Positions 1 through 10,876 of a stretch of DNA of 64,000 bases are shown piece by piece (within the stretch, counting starts at the first letter, position 1; each line of letters begins with the position of its first letter). Made by a program: the position numbers and the translations under genes. The notes beneath the pieces were generated by a model. That model was not told the DNA's origin. It worked only from the letters and a program-made list of their open reading frames with translations, and made no database searches. This DNA comes from Sanderia malayensis (taxonomy: Eukaryota; Cnidaria; Scyphozoa; Semaeostomeae; Pelagiidae): positions 5,306,081-5,370,080 of the forward strand of contig RQOL01000718.1 of NCBI GenBank assembly GCA_013076295.1, written 5' to 3'.

Positions 1-3000
1 AACCTTCAAATTGTTGTCAATATCTTGCAGACATTGATACATGTGTCTGTCTTGTAAAGTTATGTCTGGATTGTTAAGTTGATCACGTCTGACAAAGTCT
101 TCACTCATTGCTTCTTTGAAGGCGTTGAAGAGTGTTCTGATGTCTGATGACTTTTGAAAGTGTAGCAATGTTGCAAACAAATGTCTTAGTTGTGAAGGCA
201 TATGGAAGATGGCAGCTTCATCAAGGCAACGAGTGACTTCGGCATCATCATGCCCTAGAGCTAATGCTGCATCTTTGAAGGAGTCACATAGATTACCCTC
301 TACCGTTCGAAGGTCTTCAAATGAAGTAGCACCTCGTTGATGCAATAGCAAAAGTCTGAGTGCAAATTTTTGCTCGCAAGGTCTAGGCTGCACTTGATTT
401 ACTCTACCAATGATTGGCATTGTTCTTCGTTGTCTGGCTGTCCATGTTTTTGAATGCTCCTGAAAGACATAATGCTCTGGTATCTCATGATAGAGGTACT
501 GATGTGCAGCTGGATCTTGCTGCTGAGTTCAAACCATGATGTAAGTGTTGTTCTATCACCAATGTTGTTGAGCCTTTGTTCGTCATCATTGTCATGAAAG
601 ATGACTTGTTGCTCAAATGGTAGATGAACAGAAAGCTGTTTGACTATGTGGCTTTTGTCGTGCATGGGGAACTGCAGAAGCCGATAGACATCTTCATGTG
701 GTCCAATATATCTTGCATTGATGTATTGGCGTATCTTGTTGTGTTCAATGTCTTGAGGTACTTGTTGATTTTCTTCAAGAATTTCAACATGTGCCATATC
801 ATGTCCTTTGTGGATATATTTGAAAATGTACTTGACGCTTTTCACTGTACTGCATAATTCCACATTAATATGACACTGATATTTGATGAGTAGGTGTCTG
901 TTGTGTGGCACTACCCAAGTATCATCCAAAAGGCGATCATTAAATTAACTGGATGAAGACAGCGTCGTCTGTAAAGAGGATAGCCGTTGACATTGATTTG
1001 AGTGTCAACAACTTGTTCTTTTGGAAAGCGCGTTTTGCATTTGTTGTTTTCCATGCACACGCACTGAGGATTTAAATTTCCACAGGGTCCCTGTGTGATG
1101 TTGTTTAGGGCCAACTTGTTGTTTTTTGCATCCTCAGGGTCTGGAATCTCTGCTGATATGAGTTGATCCACCTGATAATGAATACAATAATTAACAATTT
1201 TGTAATAGAAATGAGGTACAGAACAGTTGTATTGTGCATTGGATATACATTTAAAAATGAGAGAAAGAATTATTAGTATTTGATAATATTACCTGTTGTG
1301 GTGTTTGTGGTTTATCAGCTTGCGAAAGAAACAACATCATGTGTGCGTGTGGTAGTCCTCTCTTCTGAAGTTCTATGATATACACATGTGCAGTGACATG
1401 TCCAAGAATGTGGTTGTGTAGTATGTTTTCGAGTAGTTCTTTGAGTTTGAGTTGAAATACTCAAGTGACAATGTCTGGTCAATAATTGGCCGTCTGATAC
1501 GGATGCATGTTTTCTTCTATTTCCTTCCATTTAGGATTGGCAGTCATTGTGAGGAAGATATCTGGCTTGCCATACTTCCTTACGATTGTCATTGCATCTT
1601 GAAAATGTTGATACATACTTCTTTGGCTGCCTGGAAAGGATGACGGTAGAATGATAACACGGCCATCATCAATATGTATGGGCTGATTCGGATTGTTAGC
1701 CCTGGCCATCTGGTTTTCGATTTCAGCTCTTCTTTGGAGATGATCCATCAGGCCTCCATACGTGTCAACACGAAGTTGACGTTTATGGTTCATAATCCAG
1801 CTCAGGTTATTGCCTTCTACTTTTGTATATTCGTCCACCAAAAATTGTTGAGAGAAGTGACGCAATGTGGATGGCTTACAATGCATCCCTGACTTGGATT
1901 CTTTGTAAATAGTATTCGGCGAGGGTTAGTCTGGTACGACGGTAACGATTGTTGTTGTGTTCACCCGCTATGTGTTCACTCGTTGAAGGTCCAAACTGTA
2001 ACCTCCGTCACCATGAAAGAAAATCAATGGATACGTGAGAGGATCGGCAATGGGATTTGTTGCGTAAATCTTCATGAGATCTCCGCATCTTGTTTGTATA
2101 TGCAATTCTCTATCATCAGGGTTCGGTGCACCTCCATTCTCTACTCTGTATATAGCTGCAATTTCTCTGGCAGTAGGATTATCGTATCTGCGATCTTGTT
2201 GTGGGCGACCTGTGATGATCATTTTGAATGATGGAACAGGCTGATTGTTTGCAATAGCTTGCTGCCGCTATACTTCCAATATTTCACCCATGCTTCGATA
2301 ATGTTGTGCAAATCGATTGACTGCCATTAATTCATTCTGGAGAAGTGCAACAATGTCCAAATCTAGACGTTGTTCTCTTGCAGTGTTTTGCCGTTCCTGC
2401 AATGCTTGTTGTGTATCCATGATTTAAAATTCTGCGTATTTTCTGGATCTGTCTGTCTCTGTTACACCTTTTAATGATGGAAAGCAGAAGTTAGGTAAAG
2501 AGAAATTCAACTGTAGCCAGCATAAATGAATAATAAGTTATATTGATAATGATTGGAATCATATTGTATCAATTACCTGTCATGTGATATGCCTTTTCAT
2601 GAATTGTGATAAGTGGTGGTCCAGCTCTAGCATTACGTACAATATTAGCCTTCCATGATGCCATGGCCATTAATGAGTTTAAGAGATATTTTATAGAAAT
2701 ATTGGCGGAAGTGCTTTAAGAAATATTTTGATTCAGCAGTGTCACCAGTGTATAAATGCATGATTGGAGGTTGTTCAATTTGATCCAGAGCGATTAAACC
2801 TCCCATGCAACATTTGTTGTATTGTTTTTTTTGTGTTTTGTTTTTCTTTGAAGTATTTTGCACCACAATGAATACATGTTCTGTTCATTTTGTTCAGGTG
2901 GTGTGGTAATGGGGAGAAGGGGATGAGGTTTTCAGCTTCTTTGTTCTCTGGGACAGGGTTGTCCACTTGCATTGGCCGATCTTCAACGGGTTCCGGTATC

Positions 3001-3350
3001 TGATTTTCATTGGGTACTGCAACTGCGTCTTGCATCTCCATGTCTGCAGGCTCTTCTGCTGCTGGAAGCCCTTGGTTCTGAATGGCAATCTCTGGTTCTA
3101 CGTCCATCTCCATTTGCTCTATCTGTGGAAGGGGATACTGTGCCGGAAATGGCTGATATTCAGGGGCTTCTAGCTGACGGTTTTCGAGCTGCATTTCTTG
3201 AAAATCGTTGACTGCTGCAAGTGGGTTATCCGCATTTCCCGTCTTTTGAGGATGAAGCTTTTGGCTGATTTGTCTTCCATGCTGCACATTCTCCCGCACT
3301 TGATTTCTACGTCTGTCACCGGTTATATTTCTCCTGGACTTGCACAGCAT
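1..3350 (-). pseudogene. Degenerate Helitron Rep/helicase gene (N-terminal and Rep part)
   Basis: Remnant of the replication initiator-helicase of a rolling-circle Helitron, read right to left. In order: an acidic, Pro/Gln-rich N-terminal region (3350-2880); a Cys pair 'CIHCGAKYF' (about 2870); a Helitron-like N domain (about 2220-1480) with 'RAEIENQMAR' and 'IVRKYGKPDIFLTMTANPKW'; the HUH nuclease motif 'LPHAHMMLF' (about 1330-1360); and the Rep tyrosine motif 'YIFKYIHKG' (about 800-830). Near 300-400 the remnant still reads 'LRLLLLHQRGATSFEDLRT', the linker before the PIF1-type helicase, which must lie beyond the left edge. The frame is broken at an A-run near 2825, and there are stops and a probable intron near 2460-2575. 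HUH and Tyr motifs are direct reading; the family call rests on the order of these motifs. Dead copy. Confidence 0.85.
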
Positions 3351-4595
3351 GGTGCAAGTTGTGATATGAAAAAGAATTATGTAATATAAGAAATAAATTA
3401 GGCAATTTTATTGTAAATGCTATTGCTTGTTGACAATGGCCTCAATAGGAACGACAATGAAAATAATTATAGCCCTGTGTGAAGCTGAAACAGAAAAAAG
3501 TAAATATAAATATTTCTACTGTACAATCATGATAAGTTGAACTTGGTAAGGAATTCAATTTATAAAAGTAATGGAATAATTATTGTAAGTATAACTGATG
3601 CATATTTTATTAATACACTTACGTTAAACTGTGGTTTTTTCTGCCTTTAAACAGTCACTAAAATAGAATAGAGTAAATTTGTATCGAAAATGTTATCTAA
3701 TTGTAAAAAGTTGTGAAAATAAATTCAGAATACATTATCGCATTTTAAATTAACATGTTGAATCCAGTTATTTAAGGAGTCAATAAATTTGATTAATAGT
3801 ACGCAGTATGTATATTTGTTGAAAATCTATGAAAAGCAAAGTTGAAAAGAAGAGTGAAAAAGAAAAACTGTGGTAAATAATTAATTTCTTACGGAGCCTT
3901 TTGTCTTTCAAATCTATGATTGGAAACAAAAAGAAATTAGAATTGTTTGAAACTTGAAATATTTAATAAAATAAAATCATGTCTGAAAAACACGTAACCT
4001 GTTCTTGTCATTAAAAGGATACAAAGAAAAACAAAAATTATTGAAATGATTATGCAACCAATTAATGAAATGCTTGTTATTATACTATAATTACAAGAAA
4101 AAGCGCTCATAATACTTACTGTGCTATAAATAAATCTATAACTATGGCCTATTGAAAAATCGGCAGGTAAAATTAGACAAAATCTAAAAGTGGCAATAAA
4201 TACACTGGGGTTCCAAAAGTATTGCAACGCCGGATAAAAATGGCGTCTAAAAGTGGCCCGAGGCCTAAGCAAGAAAATTTACATAAAAATATATAAATAC
4301 CAAACGGGTTTCAATAGCGAGTTTCTTTAGCAGAAATATACTCAGAATTTCATAAATTTTCAAGTGAAAACATAATTTAAACTATATCATATTGTTTTAT
4401 AATAATATTTAAAGAAAACTGCGAAGAAGTCCGTTAAAAAATATTTACGAAAATTTATCGATGTGGAGTAATTAAAACGCCAATAATTATAATTTCTTTC
4501 AATCAAAGCCACGCAAATTCTCTCTCATTTAAAAGAGAATGCTTTAAAACTTTGAAAAATATAAGAATTATTTGTGTAACTGTCTTGACCTTATA
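3351..4595. other. AT-rich stretch without a recognisable gene
   Basis: Strongly AT-rich non-coding DNA upstream (in sense) of the Helitron gene. The open frame at 3937-4272 on the minus strand has the low-complexity Ile/Phe/Ser content expected of AT-rich noise. I found no Helitron 5' terminus here that I could support. Confidence 0.6.
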
Positions 4596-4976
4596 TGTTC
4601 ATATGAGCCCGCTTGCCGGGCCAGCTCACTAAGCGAGACAGATATAAATTCTGTTCATATGAGAAAATTCCGTCCCGCCTGCCGGGATAGAAACTGTAAC
4701 ATGATATTTGTCGCTTGACAAATTGACAATGAAAATAATGGTTGTGCATGCGCAGTTGACACGTTTCTGACCCGGTAGGCGGGATGGAGTGTTCATATGG
4801 GAAACTTTCCAGCCCACTTGCCGAGATCTCGATAGTGCCGCAGTGAGATCTCGCCCAGCGGGCCAGCCTGCTTTCTCATATGAACAGAAAACTAATTTTG
4901 TATAGGAATTGGGGAGTAGGTGATATCTCGTTTAGTCAGCTGGCCTGGTAAGCGGGCTTGCGGGCTCACATGAACA
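4596..4976. repeat. Foldback (inverted) repeat with TGTTCATATGAG units
   Basis: The two ends are inverted copies: the left begins 'TGTTCATATGAGCCCGC' and the right ends with the complement of 'TGTTCATGTGAGCCCGC', followed inward on both sides by a GGCCAGCT..ACTAA.CGAGA motif. The unit TGTTCATATG(A/G)G occurs at about 4596, 4652 and 4789 and inverted at about 4875 and 4966. No coding capacity. This looks like a non-autonomous foldback or MITE-type element; no target duplication was found. Confidence 0.6.
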
Positions 4977-4984
4977 GGCCCTAA

Positions 4985-5360
4985 GCATCTGGATGTATCA
5001 CCACCACAGGGGAAGAAGTCGGGATGAACTCCCCCTACCAGTCACGCAACAAAAGCGCATATTTTGAGAGCTTTCTTTGCGACAAATATCATAACAACTC
5101 TGTTAGATCACCAGCTCTCATTTCTCGACCCTAGCGTTTATGCATTTGTAGTAGAGGATGATCTACTGGTCCCTGATCTAGGATTACACCCAATTCCAGA
5201 GAAGTATTCTCTATTTGGCACGTGTGGAAAGTGCTCAACGTAAGATGTACCTGTCGAAAGAATGGCCTACCTTGTTGTTCGTTTTGCAACTGTCAAAGCA
5301 CTTCTGCAGATGAGGGCTCAAGCTGCAAGAACCCACCTGGTTGCATCCATTGAGCTAACC
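4985..5360 (+). pseudogene. Fragment of a cysteine-rich protein C-terminus
   Basis: Across frameshifts, the plus strand reads 'HLDVSPPQGKKSG', then 'FLCDKYHNNSVRSPA', then 'CTCRKNGLPCCSFCNCQS', ending in 'CKNPPGCIH' before a stop. The C-x-C-R-K-x-G-L-x-C spacing resembles the cysteine-rich tail that ends the Academ-like XPG protein at 43540-43640. Inference: the 3' end of a decayed transposase-type gene lying just 5' of the RecQ pseudogene. Nothing upstream can be joined to it. The family assignment is weak. Confidence 0.4.
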
Positions 5361-6489
5361 CTTTGCAACACCGTTTCAGTTTGACTTTTTATTCAAGTTT
5401 GGAAGATAGAGAGTTTAGTTTAAATTTACGTTTTAATTAAAGTTGTGAATGAACTTTTCCACTAGGGAATTATTATGCCTATAGTTGAGTGTACTTCTAA
5501 TGGAAATCCATTATATAATAGCAATATTTCAGGACTTAACGATCAATTTTTGTCGAAAAGTGTGCGCACATGCGCAGTAATTTTTGTGGAAATTTTCGTT
5601 TTTACGCAGGTTTTAGCTCGATTAATAGGTAAATAATAATAGCAAGACCTTTATTTAGCGCAGGAGCGCTGTTAAAGCTAACTCAAACACCCAAAAACGT
5701 CCAGTAAGACTATGACCAAATACGGTCAAAGGGGTCAACTTTGAAGGTCATTTGTGAAAGACCTACCACGCCCCCAGATGTCCACCCTCGATTTTTTGGA
5801 TCGTCAAATGGGGTAGTTGACGATGGTGCAAAGTGATTTCGGGGGCAAAAAATTCCTACGGATTCGACCTCAGTGTATGGACTATCTGTCAATTGATGTC
5901 CATTATAAATTCCAATAATCATACATATAATTTAACTGAATTCAAAATTCACATGTAATGAAATTTTACAAATGCACATAACTCACCAGAATTCAAGCTT
6001 GTTCCTGCCTGATAATAATCCAAGAAAAAATAGAGCTATTCCTAGAGGTGTCACCAGCATAGGCACAGGGGCTACAGTACCTCGGAGATTGCCAGCTCAG
6101 GATGCACTTCATGTGGCAACTACCAAAGATCTTTGGGGTGGAGACACATTCCTTGGAATATTGTTAACTCAAGCTTATGTACATATTTCTATTGTTTATT
6201 TGACTTGCCACAAGTCTCAGTTTGCATCTCAGTAACAGAATCAGGTGCTCTGCAGGTGACTGCAAAGTGAGCAACCATTGTGGAGGAGTGAAGGAAATTG
6301 AGGAAATTGAAACCTATATAACTTGGCAACCTACAAATAACCCTTTAATAGTTTCCAATACAATCGGACGGAATCTTGTCTGCGGCATATCTCCTTTGAT
6401 CTTACCTAGTAACGCGAATCAGAAAAGCAAAAAAAAAATCCGTGTGCGGCAGATCTGGGGGGTAAACTTGAGATGATAACCTCAAAATG
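5361..6489. other. Non-coding stretch, no recognised gene
   Basis: Two short open frames on the plus strand (5972-6235 and 6222-6476) have no motif I recognise and overlap in different frames. They could hold a 5' exon of the RecQ gene that follows, but I see no splice pair that would support it. Confidence 0.5.
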
Positions 6490-6990
6490 CAAAACAATAA
6501 TGGTGACCTCAATTGAAGGCTGTGGTAATGAAGTGCAAGTTTCAGAAGCGATTTCATGTGCTTGTAAACTTCTCAGTTACTAAAAACTGCGTGAATATCA
6601 GTTGAAAGGGATCAAGGCAGTATTAGATGGTGAAGACATATTTGTTGCAAAACCTACATTTTCACGGAAGTCATTATTATTTCAGATGATCCCAATATGT
6701 AAGGACTTTATGGATGGGAAAGAAACTGGCTGCAATATTGCCCTTGTCATATTGCCTCTAATCTCCCTGATGAAGGACCAAACGCTTCGCCTTGAGGATA
6801 AAGGATTGAGTTGTAAAACTTTAGAAGCTGAACAATCGTCGCTGCACAAATTATCGAAAGGAGAGGTCTCTTTCGTGTATACTTCCCTGGAATCAATTCT
6901 GAGAACCCACCGAAATGAATTCAAAACACTTGCGTTTCAAAACAGACTATGCTGCATTGCCGTTGATGAAAGCCACTGTATAGTTAAATG
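6490..6990 (+). pseudogene. RecQ-family helicase copy 1, exon 1 (motifs 0 to II)
   Basis: First exon of a RecQ-like superfamily 2 DNA helicase, which normally unwinds DNA using ATP. Visible: motif 0 'LREYQLKGIKAVLDG', a damaged Walker A 'AKPTFSRKSLLFQ' (the intact paralogue at 32650 has 'QPTGSGKSAIYQ'), motif Ia 'ILPLISLMKDQ', and motif II 'AVDESHCIVKW' (DExH). A TAA lies near 6583, before motif 0. The exon ends at a good donor (ATG|GTAAGT). Joined to 7426 it reads 'IVKWGAKSRKAETF' in frame, matching exon 2 of the second RecQ copy. The rest of the gene lies at 7426-7677, 25203-25278, 25768-26048 and 27520-28127. The loss of the Gly-Lys-Ser P-loop, the stops and three insertions make it inactive. 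Confidence 0.8.
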
Positions 6991-7028
6991 GTAAGTTCTT
7001 ACACTTTTGTTAAATGGTAAGTTCTTAC
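6983..7028. repeat. 26-bp tandem duplication over a splice donor
   Basis: 'GTTAAATGGTAAGTTCTTAC' occurs at 6983 and again at 7009, which duplicates the exon-1 donor of the RecQ pseudogene. The second copy gives an alternative donor 26 nt downstream. Confidence 0.85.
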
Positions 7029-7425
7029 AACGCTTCCCCTCCGAGGTAAGATGATGACCGACCAAGAAAATTGTTTCCCCGCCAGATTTGACTTTGCACT
7101 ATCTTAATTTTCCCTCCCGAAATTTTTCCTTCCCCGCCATGATTTCTGTGATCCCCGCTGACAAGTTTTAATTGGGGAACTTCCCTGCCGCATTTTCAAT
7201 GCCCAGCGGGGTGGTTACCGGGGGGTTTGCAAATGGTACATTATATATTTTGTAGGTTCCTTTTGATGAGGACTCCTGTGATATTTTACCGGTCTCTTTA
7301 TCTGAATAATATTATTCCAAGCTATATACTCTTTCAAAATTTTGAGCGTCCCCTGTTTTTTGGATTAGACCCCTGCCCTCAAAAATTTCTGGTTGTTATG
7401 AGTGTTTATATCTTATAATTTTCAG
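6991..7425 (+). other. Intron of RecQ copy 1
   Basis: Runs from donor GTAAGT to acceptor 'TTTTCAG|GGG'. The same intron position (inside the Trp codon after the DExH motif) is used by the second RecQ copy at 33100-35734, so the intron predates the duplication. Nothing else recognised inside. Confidence 0.7.
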
Positions 7426-7677
7426 GGGTGCAAAAAGTCGGAAAGCTGAAACTTTCAGGAAGGGTTACAGCGAACTATCATAGCTGAGGTCACTGTTTCT
7501 GAAACCTGTGCCTGTTATTGCTTTTGCTGCTACAGCAACTGCAAGAATTAGCAGGGAAATCAGAACAAGCCTGGAGCTGCTAAATATTGTAGAGATATCT
7601 GATATTCCAGAGAGACCGAATGTGAAATACTCAGTTTTAGAGACCAAAAGTGGTGATACTGAGGCAGCTTTTGCTTT
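7426..7677 (+). pseudogene. RecQ copy 1, exon 2 start (motif III), cut by a transposon
   Basis: Reads 'KSRKAETFRKGYSEL', one TAG, then 'LRSLFLKPVPVIAFAATAT', where the ATAT-type motif III of RecQ helicases is clear, followed by 'PERPNVKYSVLETKSG'. It breaks off after 'TEAAFAF' at the 6-bp TGCTTT target duplication of the 17.5-kb element. The paralogue at 35735-36170 continues from the same point with 'DNLFAWFLSLF', and the sequence right of the element (25203) continues 'ALLLEM', so the two halves were once adjacent. Confidence 0.8.
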
Positions 7678-8049
7678 TATGGTTGGTCATTGGTAGCAAA
7701 ATTCAACCATGAAAATTAATGCAAATTCAACGGAAATCATTCATATTCAAGGGGAATATTCATTCACATTCAACATCAATAGTCAACGAAACAATTCACA
7801 TGCAAGGTTTTTATTTATATTCAGCGAAAATATTGATGGACATTCAAGGGTATCAATCACATTTAAAACTATAATTCATGTTCAAGGTTTCCATTCACAT
7901 TCAACAACACCATTCATATTCAAGGACATAATTCACATTCAACAAATAGTTCCCAGATCCTCGTAGAGGAAAAAGTTCCCGGATGAAAAGAATCCCCTTA
8001 GCAGTTGGTTTTTGGCGCCTTTCTCCGCCAAGATGGCTGACGAAGATGC
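7678..8049. repeat. Left terminal inverted repeat of the 17.5-kb element
   Basis: About 370 bp that recur inverted at 24858-25202. The outer part holds a loose array of ATTCATATTCAAGG / ATTCACATTCAACA motifs between about 7735 and 7945. The inner part holds two GTTCCC(A/G)GAT-type boxes near 7950 and 7975, then 'AAGATGGCTGACGAAGA'. The array is a plausible set of transposase binding sites (inference). Confidence 0.8.
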
Positions 8050-8066
8050 ATCCAAAACAAGCTCAG
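8033..8066 (+). other. Start-codon exon inside the left inverted repeat
   Basis: ATG followed by codons for 'MADEDASKTSS' and then AG|GTTAGA, a possible donor. The right inverted repeat holds the same ATG context pointing inward ('MADEDVRVRQIV'). It is thus a copy of a first exon carried in the repeat. On this side no gene clearly uses it; the plus-strand integrase lies 1.4 kb downstream. Confidence 0.5.
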
Positions 8067-8212
8067 GTTAGAAAACGCAGGATTTACGATGTCTGCACAA
8101 GCTGATGCTAGAGTTGGCTGGCAAGAATATTTTGAGCAGTTGTGCATTCTTACTTATTGCTATTTATACTGTATATAACACAAAAATAATGTTGATGCCA
8201 AAACATACATAC

Positions 8213-9186
8213 CAATTTCATGTAGGCTTTCAGTGTAGGATTTGTAGCATCTTCCACACTCAAAAACGTGATGGTTTCTGTCAGGTCACCAGTGACAAAA
8301 TATTTGAAAACACCAGGTGATAAACATGCCGGTCCAACACCAACTTGCACTATGCTATGGGCAAAGATCTTGCCAACAAGTTCGAAAACACCAGATATAA
8401 CTGTTCCCACATTGTGCACAGGCAATTTCCTTGTGTCAGCACCTTCAAATAGGGGTGGTAAGTCACCATCTCCATTCATCATTTGGAAAAAAACATCAGA
8501 ATAAAACTGGCGCAAAACTCCACCTGTGTCGATGGCTGCCTGGCCTTTGTACTGAATTGCAAGCTGGGTGTTAGATTGAAACTCACTTGACTTATAGTAA
8601 GTCAATGCCTCTTCAAGTGCATAGTCAGGAGAAACTCTGTGGCGCTCTTTCGTGTCACCAAGCTTGCTTTTCAGGTACACCAATGCAGATTCTAGGGAAT
8701 TAAATCTTTTCCCATCCTTCTCTTTCTGTTCCAACAGCTCGTGAACCAGATTGGTTAAATTTGTCACATGTTCTTCTGAATTTGGGGCACCAGCAGTACT
8801 ACTTCCTGGGATTGCCAATGTGGAAGAAGTTGATGAACAGGTTGCTTCAGCATCGATGACAATAGTGGTGATATCTTCAGCAGCATCTTCACTTGATGTC
8901 AAGATAGTAGCACTTGCATTTTCAATTGTTGGAGAGGGTTGCATTGAAACAGCATCATTGTCATCATCGTCACTGTCATCTTTGACAAAGGACAGTGGAA
9001 CATTGAGGCGACAATAAAGCTTCCCCTGGCCCCATAGCCCTCTCAAAGCTGCAAAGTTCCAATCAAAATTGGTGTCAGTAACAGGAATTGAAATTCTGCT
9101 CCTTTCTCGCTTCACATAGTCATAGTTTCCACTGTTTATGAGAGGGAATTTTGTCCTGAACAATGATGTGATTTTTGCCTTAACCT
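8213..9186 (-). pseudogene. HECT-type E3 ubiquitin ligase, N-lobe exon only (HECT-B)
   Basis: HECT ligases take ubiquitin on a C-lobe cysteine and pass it to a substrate. This long exon begins after acceptor 'TACTGTAG' (9187) with 'EVKAKITSLFRTKFPL', has an acidic low-complexity stretch 'DDSDDDDNDAV', then the HECT N-lobe: 'AIDTGGVLRQFYSDVFFQMM', 'LPPLFEGADTRKLPVHN', 'LVGKIFAHSIVQVGVGP'. It ends at a donor 'AAATTG|GTATGT' (8212). No C-lobe with the catalytic 'TCA' motif follows before the element's end, so the gene is a half gene, probably through internal deletion. The exon itself is open. It lies divergent to the integrase gene, about 260 bp away. Confidence 0.75.
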
Positions 9187-9360
9187 CTACAGTATGAAGC
9201 GGCGTTCGTGACAAAAATCGTAACATTACACCGCGGTTATCTTGAACGTCTGTGATGACCGTGATGACCAATACGTGCGTAATGAAACTACGTGTCTGTT
9301 ATAACACGTGACATCCGTAATGGAAATTGCAGTTACCCCATTGTGCATCCTTCACTACAT

Positions 9361-9455
9361 TTGACGTCCGTGGTAATACTTAATGTCCGTAGTAACACCA
9401 GACGTTCGTCGTTAAACTTGACTTCTGCGTTCACACCAAACATCCGTGGCTACAC
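9361..9455. repeat. Five 19-bp degenerate repeats between divergent genes
   Basis: Back-to-back units of exactly 19 bp, such as TTGACGTCCGTGGTAATAC, TTAATGTCCGTAGTAACAC and CAAACATCCGTGGCTACAC. They share a (C/T)GTCCGT core and an AC end. They fill the gap between the divergent HECT-B and integrase genes and run into the first codons of the integrase frame. They may be regulatory sites of a shared promoter (inference). Confidence 0.75.
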
Positions 9456-10876
9456 TTGATATAACTGAAGCCCTCCCAAAACTGAAACTATTCTCTTCAC
9501 TTCAGTGTTGCACTGCACCATTAGAGACTATCAACAATCGCATCAGGGGAATCTTATCAACCTTGATTAGGAGACTAGAACAGTCCTCTCTGGACAAAGA
9601 TCAGTTAGACTCATTTTCAATTGGACAATCTCTATGAGATTGTTCTCAAGGCTAATGACCTGTATGGCCTAAATCCAACAGTCATAGATCACATCAGTAA
9701 AGCTAAACATTTCATTCAAATTGTAAATGAAGACATAAACCAAAGCTACACTTCTCCATTGATATTGACTGGTATTCGAGGACGTCCTGCATTTAACATC
9801 CCTAAAAAGCAACTTGAACTATATTTGTCTCATGGATTTTCAACAGGGAAAATAAGTGAAATGATAGGTGTAAGTAGTCGCACAATAAAAAGAAGGATGA
9901 AAGAGTACAGCCTTGAAATAGGAGATCTATACAGTGATGTTAGTGATGAAAGACTGGATAACCTGATTCTTCAGAAAATGAAAGATTTCCCAAATTGTGG
10001 ATACAGACGCAAGAATGGTTTGCTTCTAGCTGATGGTTTAAGGGTTCAGGAAAGAAAATTGAGAAAGGCTATGCAAAGAGTCGATCCAGAAGGTGTTCTA
10101 TTGAGGATGATTCAATTACAGTTGATACATCGAAGAAAATATCAAGTACATGGTCCACTATCTCTTTGGCACATAGATGGCCACCACAAACTTATAAGGT
10201 AAAGAACATTTTGTTTAATTATACCATATTGATTCTGTATCTTGATATCTGAGAAATGCAAAGTATTTACGTTATAAGAGGGTCTTTCCAGGTTTCACGA
10301 TCTTTTTATCTTTATTTTTATCTTTATGCAGATGGCGATTTATAATTCATGGATGCATTGATGGCTACTCAAGGAAAATTGTATTCCTTGAATGCAATAC
10401 GAATAACAAAGCATCAACAGTTTTACAAGCATTCATAGCAGCCATTGACTAACATGGTCTTCCTTCGAGAGTGAGAGGAGATTGTGGTGTCGAAAATGTT
10501 GATGTTGCCAAGTTCATGGTAATGAAACGTGGCACTGACAGGGGGAGTTTCATTGCTGGCAAAAGCACCCACAACCAACGGATCAAAAGGTTGTGGGTTG
10601 TTGTCTATCTGGGTGTTGTTTACATCTATTATTGCGTGTCCAGTTTTCTTGAAGCAGAAGAGCTGCTAGATGTGGACAATGAAATGCATATGTTTTGTCT
10701 TCAGTATGTGTATTTAAAAAGAATAAAAAAGCACCTTGCAATGTTCATTGAAGGCTGGGACAGATATCAGCAGCTGCAATAGTATGACACCTAATCAACT
10801 TTGGATTTACGGTCTGCACAGCATTGCGAGCTCTGGTTCAACAATTGCACAGGAAATTTGGGAGCCCTTGTCAGAT
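9446..10876 (+). pseudogene. Integrase-core (DDE) transposase of the 17.5-kb element
   Basis: Two exons: 9446-10198 (AG|GTAAAG) and 10332-10876 (ATGCAG|ATGG), joined in frame as '[20 protein letters not shown]'. The first half has a helix-turn-helix-like region, 'FSTGKISEMIGVSSRTIKRR'. The integrase core has 'LWHIDGHHKL' (first Asp) and '[13 protein letters not shown]' (second Asp). The third acidic residue, expected in 'NQRIERLW' as I remember the family, is Lys here: 'NQRIKRLW'. Other lesions: a 1-nt insertion near 9628, an in-frame TAA near 10450 (D*HGLP) and a frame change near 10770 before 'MTPNQLWIYG'. The frame starts with GTG in the 19-bp repeats, so the true start is uncertain. It would have cut and joined the element's ends; this copy cannot. 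Confidence 0.82.

Noticed and set aside
3937..4272. 111-codon minus frame that looks like a membrane protein
   Set aside because: AT-rich DNA gives Ile/Phe/Leu by chance; no homologous pattern, splice sites or conserved motif.
5972..6476. Two plus-strand frames as a gene upstream of RecQ
   Set aside because: They overlap in different frames, have no motif and no supportable splice sites.
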